DNA from: Thinopyrum elongatum
Taxonomy: Eukaryota > Streptophyta > Magnoliopsida > Poales > Poaceae
Direction of reading: 5' to 3'
DNA length: 64,000 nt
Assembly (NCBI GenBank): GCA_011799875.1
Contig: CM022301.1
Location: 329,464,853 to 329,528,852 of the forward strand
Shown one piece after another: positions 11,178-22,205 of the stretch. Below the pieces are notes generated by a model. The model was not told the DNA's origin and did not search any database. It saw only the letters and a program-made list of their open reading frames with translations. A program made the translations under genes and the position numbers. Position 1 is the stretch's first letter, and each line of letters starts with the position of its first letter.

Positions 11178-11784
11178 TCATCGTGCCGGTGACGATGGAG
11201 ATCATGACGTTGCTTTGGAGATGGAGATCAAAAGCACAAGATGATGATGGCCATATCATGTCACATATTTTGATTACATGTGATGTTTATCCTTTATGCA
11301 TCTTATTTTGCTTAGAACGACGGTAGCATTATAAGATGATCCCTTCACTTAATTTCAAGATAAAAGTGTTCTCCCCGGGTGTGCACCGTTGCTAAAGTTC
11401 GTCATTTCGAAGCATCTCGTGATGATCGGGTGTGATAGACTCTATGTTCACATACAACGGGTGTAAGCCAGTTTTGCACAAGCAGAATACTTGGGTTAAA
11501 CTTGACGAGCCTAGCATGTACAGACATGGTCTCGGAACACTGGAGACCGAAAGGTCGAACATGAGTCATATAGTAGATATGATCAACATGAAGAGGTTCA
11601 CCATTGAAGACTACTCCATCTCACGTGATGATCGGACATGGTTTAGTTGATATGGATCATGTATCACTTAGCCAACTTGAGGGATGTTGATTTAAGTGGG
11701 AGTTCATTAGTAATTTGATTAAATGAACTAAAATTTATCATGAACTTAGTCTTAATAGTTTTTGCATATCTATGTTGTAGATCA
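11178..11784 (+). other. Untranslated leader of the copia element
   Basis: Non-coding 5' leader between the gypsy LTR end and the gag start, with the recurring phrase CGTGATGATCGG (near 11418 and 11625) characteristic of this copia group. The primer-binding site is not present, so the break lies 3' of it. Confidence 0.7.
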
Positions 11785-13722
11785 ATGGCCTGTGCTACCG
11801 TTCCTTTGAATTTTAATGCGTTCCTAGAGAAAGCTAAGTTGAAAGATGGTAGCAACTACACGGACTGGGTCCGTAACTTGAGGATTATCCTCATTGTTGC
11901 ACAGAAGAATTATGTCCTTGATGCACCGCTAGGTGACCCACCCACTCCCGCTAGTCTAGACGTTGTGAACGCCTTGCAAACGCGGACTGATGACTACTCG
12001 ATAGTTTAGTGTGCCATGCTTTACGGCTTAGAACCGGGGCTCCAAAAGTGTTTTGAGCAGCACGGAGCATATGAGTTGTTCCAAAAGCTGAAATTGATAT
12101 TTCAAGCTAATGCCCGGGTTGAGAGATATGAAGTCTCCAACAAGTTCTTTAGCTGTAAAATGGAGGAGAACAGTTCTGTCAGTGAACACATACTCAGAAT
12201 GTCTGGGTACCACAACCACTTGACTCAGCTGGGAATTGAGCTCCCAGATGAGTGTGTTATTGATAGAGTTCTTCAATCACTGCCACCAAGCTATAAAGGC
12301 TTCGTGATGAACTATAATATGCAAGGAATGACTAAAACGATTTCCGAGCTCTTCGCGATGCTGAAATCGGTGGAGGTAGAAATCAAGAAAGAGCATCAAG
12401 TGTTGATGGTTAATAAAACCACCAGTTTCAAGAAAAAGGGCAAGGGAAAGAAAGGGAACATCAAGAAGAACGGCAAGGAAGTTGCCGCTTCCGTGAAGAA
12501 GCCCAAAGCTGGACCCAAGCCTGTAAGTGAGTGCTTCTACTGCAAGGGAAATGATCACTGGAAGGGGATCTGCCCCAAGTACTTGGCAGATAAGAAGGAT
12601 GGCAAAGTGAACAAAGGTATATATGATATACATGTTATTGATGTGTTCCTTACTAAAGCTCGTAGTAGCGCCTGGGTATTTGATACTAGTTCGGCTGCTC
12701 ATATTTGTAACTTGAAACAGGAGCTGCGAAATAAACGAGGATTGGCTAAGGTCGAGGTGACGATGCGTGTCGGAAATAGTTCCAAGGTTGATGTGATCGC
12801 CGTCGGCACGCTACCTCTACATCTACCTTCGGAATTAGTTTTAGACCTCAATAATTGTTATTTGGTGCCAGCGTTGAGCATGAACATTATATCTGGATCT
12901 TGTTTATTGCGAGACGGTTATTCATTTAAGTCAAAGAATAATGGTTGTTCTATTTATATGAGTAACATCTTTTATGGTCATGCACCCTTAGTGAATGGTC
13001 TATTCTTGTTGAATCTCGATCGTAGTGATACACATATTCATAATATTGATGCCAAAAGATGCAAAGTTGATAATGATAGTGCAACATACTTGTGGCACAG
13101 TCGTTTAAGTCATATTGGTGTAAAGCGCATGAAGAAACTCCATGCGGATGGACTTTTGGAATCACTTGATTATGAATCATTTGATACTTGTGAACCATGC
13201 CTCATGGGTAAGATGACTAAAACTACGTTCTCCGAAACAATAGATCAAGCTAATGACTTATTGGAAATAATACATACCGATGTATGCGGTCCGATGAGTG
13301 TTGAAGCACGCGGCAGGTATCATTATTTTCTGACCTTCACAGATGATTTGAGTAGGTATGTATATATCTACTTGATGAAACACAAGTCTGAAACATTTGA
13401 AAAGTTCAAAGAATTTCAGAGTGAAGTGGAGAATCATCGTAACAAGAAAATAAAATTTCTATGATCTGATCGCGGAGGTGAATATTTGAGTTACGAGTTT
13501 GGCCTTCATTTAAGACAATGTGGAATTGTTTCACAATTCACGCCACCTGGAACACCACAGCGTAATGGTGTGTCCGAACATCGTAACCGTACTTTATTAG
13601 ATATGGTGCGTTCTATGATGTCTCTTGCCGATTTGCCTTTATCATTTTGGGGTTATGCATTAGAGACAGCCGCATTCACGTTAAATAGGGCACCGTCTAA
13701 ATCCGTTGAGACGACACCGTAA
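11785..13722 (+). pseudogene. Copia gag-protease-integrase, broken by stops
   Basis: It starts at ATG 11785 (MACATVPLNF). Visible in order: the gag N-terminus; an in-frame TAG (12007-12009); the gag UBN2-like core; a zinc knuckle CFYCKGNDHWKGIC with correct C-x2-C-x4-H-x4-C spacing (12532-12573); a protease with FDTSSAAHI, where the catalytic D-T-G has become D-T-S; the GAG-pre-integrase HSRLSHIGVKRM; and the integrase core HTDVCGPM and FTDDLSRY. A TGA at 13462-13464 (CGA to TGA, consistent with decay of a methylated CpG) and a TAA at 13720-13722 interrupt the integrase. The second D and the E of the DDE triad lie around the TGA break. The frame continues, closed by stops, to the gypsy insertion at 14013. 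Confidence 0.9.
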
Positions 13723-14013
13723 GAACTATGGTTTGGCAAGAAACCTAAGCTGTCGTTTCTTAAAGTTTGGGGATGCGACGCTTATGTCAAAAGGCTTCAG
13801 CCTGATAAGCTCGAACCCAAAGCGGAGAAGTGCGTCTTCATAGGATACCCGAAAGAAACTATTGGGTATACCTTCTACCACAGATCCGAAGGAAAAATCT
13901 TTGTTGCTAAGAATGGGTCCTTTCTAGAGAAGGAGCTTCTCTCGAAAGAAATGAGTGGGAGGAAAGTAGAACTTGATGAGGTAGTTGTACCTTCTCTTGA
14001 ATTTGAAAGTAGG

Positions 14014-15428
14014 TGATACGTCTCCGTCGTATCTACTTTTCCTAACGCTTTTCCTCTTGTTTTGGACTCTAATTTGCACGATTTGAAGGAAACTAACCCG
14101 GACTGACGATGTTTTCAGCAGAACTACCATGGTGTTATTTTTATGCAGAAATAAAAGTTCTCGGATTGGAACGAAACTTCTCAAGGATTTTTTATATAAT
14201 AAAAGAAAATTTCTGGAGCCAAGAACCACAGGAGGGGGGCACCTGGGTGGGCACAACCCACCAGGGCGCCCCCCCCCCCTCCAGGCGCGCCCAGGTGGGT
14301 TGTCCCCACCTGGTGGCCCCGTAGACTCCAACCCTAATCCTATAAAGTCATATTTTCGGAGAAAAAAATTAGGGAGAAAGAATTATCGCGTTTCATGAGA
14401 CGGAGCCGCCGCCACCTCCTGTTCTTCGTCGGGAGGCCAGATCTGGAGTCCGTTCAGGGCTCCAGAGAGGGGGATCTTCGATCTTCGTCATCACCAACCC
14501 TTCTCCATCGCTAATTCCATGATGCTCCCCACCGGGAGTGAGTAATTCCTTCGTAGGCTCGCTGGTCGGTGAGGAGTTGGATGAGATTCATCATGTAATC
14601 GAGTTAGTTTTGTTAGGGCTTGATCCCTAGTATCCATTATGTTCTGAGATTGATGTTGCTATGACTTTGCCATGCTTAATGCTTGTCACTTTGGGCCCGG
14701 GTGCCATGATTTCAGATCTGAACCATTTATGTTATCACCATTATATCTATGTTCTAGATCCGATCTTGCAAGCTATAGTCACCTACTACGTGTTATGATC
14801 CGGCAACCCCGGAGTGACAATAGTCGGGACACTTCCCGGTGATGACCGTAGTTTGAGGAGTTCATGTATTCACTATGTGTTAATGCTTTGTTTCGGTTCT
14901 CTATTAAAAGGAGGCCTTAATATCCCTTAGTTTCCAATAGGACCCCGCTGCCACGGGAGGGTAGGACAAAAGATGTCATGCAAGTTCTTTCCATAAGTAC
15001 GTATGACTATTTACGGAATACATGCCTACATTATATTTATGAACTGGAGCTAGTGCTGTATCGCCCTAGGTTATGACTGTTATATGATGAATATCATCCA
15101 ACGAATTCACCGATCCAATCCCTACAAATTTCTCTAATATTGTTCTTGCTAAGTTACCACTGCTATTGTTACTCTTGCACTTGCTACAAAATCATTGCTA
15201 TTACTGTTACCGTTACTATTGCTGTTGCTACTACTATCAAAACTATCATACTACTTTGCTACTGATCGCTTTGCTGTAGATAATTAATCTCCAGGTGTGG
15301 TTGAATTGACAACTCAGCTGCTAATACTTGCAAATATTCTTTGTCTCCCCTTGTGCCGAATCAATAAATTTGGGTTGAATACTCTATCCTCGAAAACTAT
15401 TGCAATCCCCTATACTTGTGGGTTATCA
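14014..15428 (+). repeat. 5' LTR of gypsy element 2
   Basis: TGATACGTCTCCGTCG start and ...TGTGGGTTATCA end, 1415 bp. It contains the GC-rich hairpin (about 14236-14314) and a TATA-like CCTATAAAG (near 14339), then a leader-like stretch with short C/T/A-rich runs near 15160-15250. Confidence 0.93.
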
Positions 15429-15439
15429 AGACCTTTTTC

Positions 15440-15456
15440 TAGAGCCGTTGCCGGGG
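15440..15456 (+). promoter_or_regulatory. Primer-binding site, tRNA-Asp type
   Basis: TAGAGCCGTTGCCGGGG matches TGGCGCCGTTGCCGGGG, the complement of the plant tRNA-Asp 3' end, with two mismatches, 11 bases after the 5' LTR. It is the start site of minus-strand DNA synthesis. Confidence 0.8.
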
Positions 15457-15507
15457 AGAATAGCTATATTTGTTGAGTCACTTGGGAATTATTATCAAAT
15501 TATCACT

Positions 15508-18284
15508 ATGAAGAATCTGAAGGATGCTAAAACTAAGATTTTTCCCTCTAAGACGAGGGGAGGTAAGGAACTGCCATCCAGCTCCGCTTTAGATTCACCT
15601 TCTGTTATAAGTAGACTTGCAACACCACCACATGCTATCAATTCTGATATGTCGCAAGTTATTAATGATGCTACTTCTGCTATGAATGCTACTCATGATG
15701 ATGCTAGTACCTTGCTTGATGATAATGTGCCACTAGGTAAATTTCTTGATGAACAACTTGCTAGAACTAAAGCTTTGGAGAATGCTGAAACTGATGAAGA
15801 GCTTGAAACTAAAAGTCTTGAAACACCTATTAGACCTAGTTCTCCTAGATATGAATTGCCAAAGGTACCGGAAGGTTATGTTATGGAATAGGAGACAACT
15901 AGAGACATTCTTGCTTGTAAGGATAGAGATAATCTGAAAAAATTATTATGCAAGTATAAAGAAAAGACTTTGAATGCTAGAATGAAATGTGATCCTAAGT
16001 TTGCTACTTCACCTATCTTTGTTGATGATAAGGATTATGAATTCTCTGTCGACCCAGAGTTGATTACTTTGGTTGAATCTGATTCTTTCCATGGTTATGA
16101 AACTGAAACTGTTGTGGCACATCTTACTAAGTTGAATGATATAGCCACCCTATTTGCTCATGATGAGAAAATTCGCTACTATTATATTCTCAAATTATTT
16201 CCGTTCTCATTAAAGCGTGATGCTAAGGCTTGGTACAATACTCTTGCTTCTGGTTGTGTGCGTAGTCGCCAGGATATGATTTATTACTTCTCTGAAAAAT
16301 ATTTTCCTGCTCATAAGAAACTGCTTTATAGGAAATATTTAACTTTGCGCAAATTGAAGAAGAGAGTCTCCCACAAGCTTGGGGGAGGCTTCTCCAATTG
16401 CTTAATGCTTTGCCTGATAATCCTATTAAGAAAAATGAAATACTTGATATCTTCTATAATGGACTAACTGATGCTTCTAGGGACTTCCTAGATAGTTGTG
16501 CTGGTTGTGTTTTCAGGGAGCGAACTGTTGAACAAGCTAAAGAATTATTGAATAACATATTGAAAAATTATGATGATTGGACTCTTCCCGAACCACCACT
16601 CAAACCTACTCCGAAGAAGAGGGGTATCTTATATCTCAGTCCTGAAGATATGCAAGAGGCAAAGAAATCCATGAAGGAAAAAGGTATTAAAGCAGAGGAT
16701 GTTAAAAATTTACCACCTATCGAAGAAATACATGGGCTTGAAACACCACCACCACCTAAGGTGGTAGAGGTAAATTCTTTACTAAAGTTCGATGAAGGTG
16801 ATATTCCTTATAATAAACATCCTAGTCAATGCCTTTATGAGTTTGATAATTACATTAGAAAACAAGATCACTTCAATGCAAATGTTATGAAACAATTGAA
16901 ATTCAATTCTGATATGATTGCTCGCTTAAGTGACTTGTTATTTAGAATCTCAAATGATGTTAGAGGTGTGGGAAAGCATGCTTCTATGGTTCAAACTCAA
17001 TTAGAACAAGTTGCTAAATCTCAAAGAGAGTTGCTTGATGGAATGAATAATAATAATATCAATGATCATGCTGTTAGAGTAATGACTAGAGGAGGTAGAA
17101 TGACTCAGGAACCACTTTATCCTGAGGGACACCCAAAAAGAATTGAACAAGACTCTCAAAGAGTTAACACTGATGTACCTAGTCCTTCTAAAAAGAAAAA
17201 TAAGAAGAAAAATGATAGGACTTTGCATGCCCCTAGTGAACCTGAAGTTGAAAAACCTCCTGATAATGATAATGAAGTCTCTATCTCTGATGCTGAAACT
17301 CAATCTGGTAGTGAACACTCACCTTCTGATAATGAAAAGGATAATTATGAGGTTCATAAAGACACTCAAACAAATAATAAAGAACCAGATGATGATGTTG
17401 AGATAGAACCAGCAGTTGATCTTGATAACCCACAACCCAAGAATAAAAGATATGATAAAAGAGACTTTGTTGCTAGAAAACATGGTAGGTAAAGAGAACC
17501 GTGGGTTCAAAAACATATGCCCTTTCCACCTAAGTCAACCAAAAAGAAAGATGATGAATAATTTGAATGCTTTGCTGAAATGCTGAGGCCAGTCTTTTTG
17601 CGTACTCGCTTGACTGATATCTTAAAAATGCCTCCTTATGCAAAGTACATGAAAGACATCATCACCAATAAGAGAAAAATACCGGAAGCTGAAATCTCCA
17701 CCATGCTTGCTAATTATACTTTTAAGGATGGGGTACCTAAAAAACTTGGAGATCCGGGAATACCAACTATACCTTGCTCCATCAAAAGAAATTATGTGAA
17801 AACTGCTTTATGTGATCTAGGAGCTGGTGTTAGTGTTATGCCTTTCTCTTTGTATAAAAGACTTGATTTGAATAAACACACACCTACCAAAATATCTTTG
17901 CAAATGGCTGATAAATCAACTGCCATACCTATCGGTATTTGTGAGGATGTGCCCGTTGTTGTTGCTAATGTTACTATCTTGACTGACTTTGTTATACTTG
18001 AGATGCCCGAGGACGACAACATGTCGATTATTCTTGGCAGACCCTTCTTGAATACTGCAGGGGCTGTTATTGATTGCGATAAAATCAAGGTCACTTTTCA
18101 TATCAATGGTAATGAACATACGGTGCACTTTCCGAAGAAACAATTCCAAGTGAATGGTATTAATGTTATTGAAAAATCTCCTACAATCAGTATTGGAAGT
18201 TTTCAACTACCTCTACCTACTGCCAAAAAGAAATATGAAATGCTTATTGTTGGGGACATCCATATCCCCATTGAGGTAACTTAG
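15508..18284 (+). pseudogene. Gypsy gag-protease, decayed
   Basis: It starts at ATG 15508 (MKNLKDAKTK). The gag core LFPFSLKRDAKAWYNTL (about 16195-16245) is the Retrotrans_gag signature. The frame is broken by a TAG at 15889-15891, a shift between about 16360 and 16400 (the continuing frame resumes by NALPDNPIKKNEI), a TAA at 17490-17492 and a TAA near 17560. The distal part is a retropepsin-like domain with ALCDLGAGVSVM and SIILGRPFLNTAGAVID, related to but clearly diverged from that of gypsy element 1. No polymerase follows. The copy cannot make a full-length product and would need proteins supplied by a relative. Confidence 0.88.
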
Positions 18285-18597
18285 TGTTTTGCGAAAGTTC
18301 TTCGGTTTCATGCTAATCGGAAGTGGTTGTTAATAAGACTTGATCAACCTTATTAATAAATCATTTTTGAGAGGTATGAAGTTGATGAATTCAGTGAGCA
18401 CTACCTTCTGTCCCTACCTTTTGTTTTCTGTTTTTATTAGTTAAATAAAATAAAATGCCATGCATTGCCTGTTTCCTGAGTTTTCGGTGCAATAAAAAAA
18501 TGACACAAAAATAAAAAGTTCTCAGAATGCTCTGAAAATTTAATATGATTTTTTTCTGAATCTTTAAGAATTTTTGGTGCAAATAACATCAGAGGGA

Positions 18598-18680
18598 GGT
18601 GCTCTAGGTGGGCACAACCCACCTGGGCGCGCCAGCACCCCCAGGCACGCCCTGGTGGGTTGTGGTCCCCACGTGGGCCC
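18598..18680. repeat. Internal copy of the GC-rich LTR hairpin
   Basis: GGTGGGCACAACCCACCTGG with a right arm GCCCTGGTGGGTTGTGG: the same inverted repeat as in the LTR U3 regions, but here inside the element, about 150 bp before a predicted splice donor and 390-470 bp before the extra ORF. Confidence 0.85.
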
Positions 18681-18831
18681 CCTCACTTATCTCTTCCTCC
18701 CACATCATCACCTACCTCCAGAAAAAATTCACCATTGCTCTCTCTCTCGTGTTCTTGCTCTCAAACCCACGGATTTCGATCTATTTGCTCGAAGCTCCGT
18801 TTCCGAAACTGTTTCGGGGGATTGTTGCTTG

Positions 18832-19051
18832 GTATGTGCCCCCTCTATTGGTCCAATTAGTTTTTGCTTTAGTGGTTTATATTTCGAATAAATAGTGACT
18901 CTTGGTGCTGCTGTAGATGAGCTTGCATGCTAAATTCTTAGAGTTCTAAGTAGTTTGAATGCTTGATATGGCCTCTATGCATCCCTATGAGTAGTTGCTA
19001 TCAATCTTGTAAAGTTATGTTGATAAAAATTTGTGACCCAATTTTTTTCAG
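18832..19051 (+). other. Predicted intron in the leader of the extra gypsy ORF
   Basis: The donor GTATGTG at 18832 and the acceptor AATTTTTTTCAG ending at 19051 have good consensus. They bound 220 bp of T-rich, stop-rich sequence placed directly before the first ATG codons of the ORF at 19068. This is inference from consensus only. Confidence 0.45.
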
Positions 19052-19067
19052 AAAATTGTACGCGGAT

Positions 19068-20084
19068 ATGATGAACCTCTTTGGAAGGAGTTCTTCGAGG
19101 GGGAGGTCCTTGGAGGCATCTTCTAGTAGCAGCTCCGTTCGCCGGTCTTATGTTGAACCAAGTGAAAACTCTATTCGAGATGCCGCCACCAAATCATGTT
19201 TATGGACATGCAACGATTATATGGTGCGTGTGGGCATTAAAGAAGAATTTGAGCAATATGTTCATAATGCCGAGCTCGGTCCCTACATTGCAGATAAGTG
19301 CAACCAACACCTCAGCCTCACTGAATCATTTACCAAAGAATTTAAATTCCATCCTCGTGAGTCCAGAGTATCATTTAAACTATATGACAATTCATTTACT
19401 ATACCTCTAGAGACATTTTCTAATCACTGCAAAATTCCATTTTGGGGTTCATTAGATGAGCCACCTAGGTCGGAGTTTGAGATATTCTTGACTAGCCTTT
19501 GCTATGGTGAGACTAGAGGAGTGACTCAAGGTAGAATAAAGAGCATTCATTTTCCCTCAATCCAATACTTTGCACTATTTAATGGAAAATGCATTGTAGG
19601 CAAACAAGATTGTAGTACACTTTGTGCTCCAGACTTGAGCCTTATCCGCACCGCTCTCATCGGTGACAAAAGTTATAACTTTGAAGCGATAGTGGCACGT
19701 AGATTGCAACACAACGCTGGTAGTGGATATTTTTATGGTGAGATTTACGCCACACGCTTAGCAAGAGAGCTAGGTGTTTCACCTTGGCCTTATGACCCCA
19801 TCTTACCCACGCAATACCTTGACTTCGATGCTATGAAACGTCATAAGATCCTTAGTGGTGAACCCCATAATTTTACTTATAACCTGTTGTTTAATAAAAG
19901 GTCCGTCGTGGACACCTTTTTGCCTGCACCTGCTCTCTTTGATGTTCACAGCAAGGGAAGATATTATGTTCTTGAGAGTGAGGCCCGAGCACATAACGCG
20001 GCAGTTGTGGCTGCACGACAGGCTGAGACATCTGCACCTAGAGTCTCCGTGAGCTATCACTCCGACCATTATGCAGGCAACTGA
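19068..20084 (+). CDS. Athila ORF-1-like protein of gypsy element 2
   Basis: An intact 338-residue frame starting at tandem ATG codons (MMNLFGRSSS). The open frame extends upstream to 18963, but that part lies in the predicted intron. It has a Ser-rich N-terminus, then a globular region with FHPRESRVSFKLYDNSFTIP and HCKIPFWGSL, which recalls the Arabidopsis Athila ORF-1 family (PF03078), a protein of unknown function carried by Athila-lineage gypsy elements. There are no membrane segments, nuclease or polymerase motifs. It is striking that this frame is open while gag-protease of the same element is broken. The family call is moderate; the function is unknown. Confidence 0.65.
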   Translation: MMNLFGRSSSRGRSLEASSSSSSVRRSYVEPSENSIRDAATKSCLWTCNDYMVRVGIKEEFEQYVHNAELGPYIADKCNQHLSLTESFTKEFKFHPRESRVSFKLYDNSFTIPLETFSNHCKIPFWGSLDEPPRSEFEIFLTSLCYGETRGVTQGRIKSIHFPSIQYFALFNGKCIVGKQDCSTLCAPDLSLIRTALIGDKSYNFEAIVARRLQHNAGSGYFYGEIYATRLARELGVSPWPYDPILPTQYLDFDAMKRHKILSGEPHNFTYNLLFNKRSVVDTFLPAPALFDVHSKGRYYVLESEARAHNAAVVAARQAETSAPRVSVSYHSDHYAGN

Positions 20085-22205
20085 TGGAGATTACCAAGTT
20101 AGGCCAAAAGCCTAAGCTTGGGGGAGTACGTATTTCCACCGACATTACTTTTATGTTCACACTTTTCATTCCAGTTGTCGGTGTCCACACTTTTTCATTG
20201 TATTATCCATGCTAGATTTATTTTCTCGCCTTCTTCTCGTGTGTTTAAAAAAACTTTGAGAAAATACAAAAATATTTCCTGCTTCTTTTTATTTTTTCTT
20301 TCTAGTATAATTAGCTGTAGTTAAAAAAAAGGGAAAACCCAAAAAGATTTCCTTGTTCTTCTGTTGCTTGTTGGGAGCTCTCCCATGTAAATAGTTTTTC
20401 TTGTTTTTGTTTTGCCTTTCTCAAATTTGCTTTCTTTCAGAAAACCAAAAACTTCAAAAATATTTCAGTGTGTTTCTCTGAATTTCTTTTTATTGAGTCA
20501 TACCGAGGAGAAGACCACGATGAAAATGTTGAGTGGCTCTCATATGCATTGTTGTTGATCTAACAGAGAGCCCATATTACCTTGTTTTCTCCTTTTTGAA
20601 TAAATGTTTGCAGATTCCAGCTTAGGCCACGGCACTCTTGCACTATTATTATTTTCTTATCGTTCGGTCGTGCAAGTGAAAGGCAATAATGACGATATTT
20701 GATGAATTGGCTGTGGCAGAGAGAAACGGGTATGAACTCAACTTGTTCTGTTTTTGTAAATATGTTTAACCTAGTATCCATGATTCAGCTCATTATGATC
20801 AAACATGTTTGCAATGACCTTTAGAGATTATAGTTTCTCATGCCATGCTTAAGTAGCTAGGAGTGGATAATGTTTTATCTTGAACGTCAACATTGCGTTA
20901 AAATAATTGTGATGTAGTATGATGATATGGTATTCTCCTCTGAATGTTCGAGTGACTTGACTTGGCACATGTTCATGCATGTAGTTGAATCAAAACCAAC
21001 ATAGCCTCTATGATATTTATGTTCATGGTGTTCATATCCTACTCATGCTAGTATCCAATGTTACTTATGCATAATGCATGTTCATGACCGTTTTCACTCT
21101 CTAGCTGGCCGCTTCTCAACCTAATTGCTAGCCTTCGCCTGTACTAAGTGGGAATTCTGCTTGTGCATCAAAACCCTGAAACCCAAGTTATTCTAGATGA
21201 GTCCACCATACCTACCTATATGAGGTATTACCCTGCCGTCCTAAGTAAATTTGCATGTGCCACCTCTAAAAACTTCAAATAAAAATCCTTTTTTGTGTGC
21301 CTAGATTGTTCATAGAGCGACAGGAGGTAGTCAGCATCTTCCATGCTAAGCGGGTTATTCTCATGATGAGTGTTTATTCACTCGTCCTTGCACGAGAGGG
21401 GCGGTAATAGGGATTACTAGTCCCGAATTCAAATTGCAAATAATTAAGCAAAACTCCCCCAGGAATGTTGTTGGTATGGACGGCACCCGTTGTTTCGGAC
21501 AAGCCGTGGAGTGTGATTGTTGGTGGAGGGGAAGTAAACCTTTACTTATATCGCTTGGGAACCGCCACTAATGTGTTTAGCATGGAAGATACCGATAACT
21601 AATGGTCGCGAAGTAAATAAGAAGGGTGCATTTCTCAAAATTTCATTTACCTCTGTTTTTAAAACTTGAGCTCTGGCACCTCTGCAAATCACTGCTTCCC
21701 TCTGCGAAGGGACTATCTATTTACTTTTATGTTGTGTCATCACCTTCTCAAATAAGCGCCAGAACCTGAGAGCACTATTGTCATCCTCATGCATTGTGTG
21801 TAGCTAATGTCGGGTGCATCATGACTGGATCTTTTCTACCATGAATTACAATGTTTAGTCGCTGCTCGGACTTTGGAGGTGCTCTGCATTTATATTTTGC
21901 GGTCTTAGAAAGGGCTAGCGAGATACCACTATTGCCATATTATATCATGGTTGCTTTGACAAAGTGTTGTTGTTTAAGATATCTTATTATTGCTCGCTAG
22001 TTGATTATGCCATTGTTATGAGTTAATATAATTTTTAAGTGTTATTGTCGACATGGTTAGTTATAATCTTTGCTGAAAACCTGGGTGCTACTTAAACTTA
22101 TTTATGTGAACAAGAGCAAAAGAGTTCGTAAAAGTTCTTCTTTTTCACTTTCAGTTTATCAACTGAATTGCTTGAGGACAAGCAAAGGTTTAAGCTTGGG
22201 GTAGT
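20085..22205 (+). other. Non-coding 3' internal region of gypsy element 2
   Basis: No supported gene. It contains CTAAGCTTGGGGGAGTA (near 20112), several T-rich stretches, the block at about 21095-21735 conserved with gypsy element 1, and the terminal GAGGACAAGCAAAGGTTTAA/GCTTGGGGTAGT region that serves as the polypurine tract before the 3' LTR. Confidence 0.7.

Noticed and set aside
18963..19067. Upstream extension of the Athila-like ORF
   Set aside because: It lies within the predicted intron and starts from a poorly supported codon; tandem ATG codons at 19068 after a good splice acceptor are more likely.
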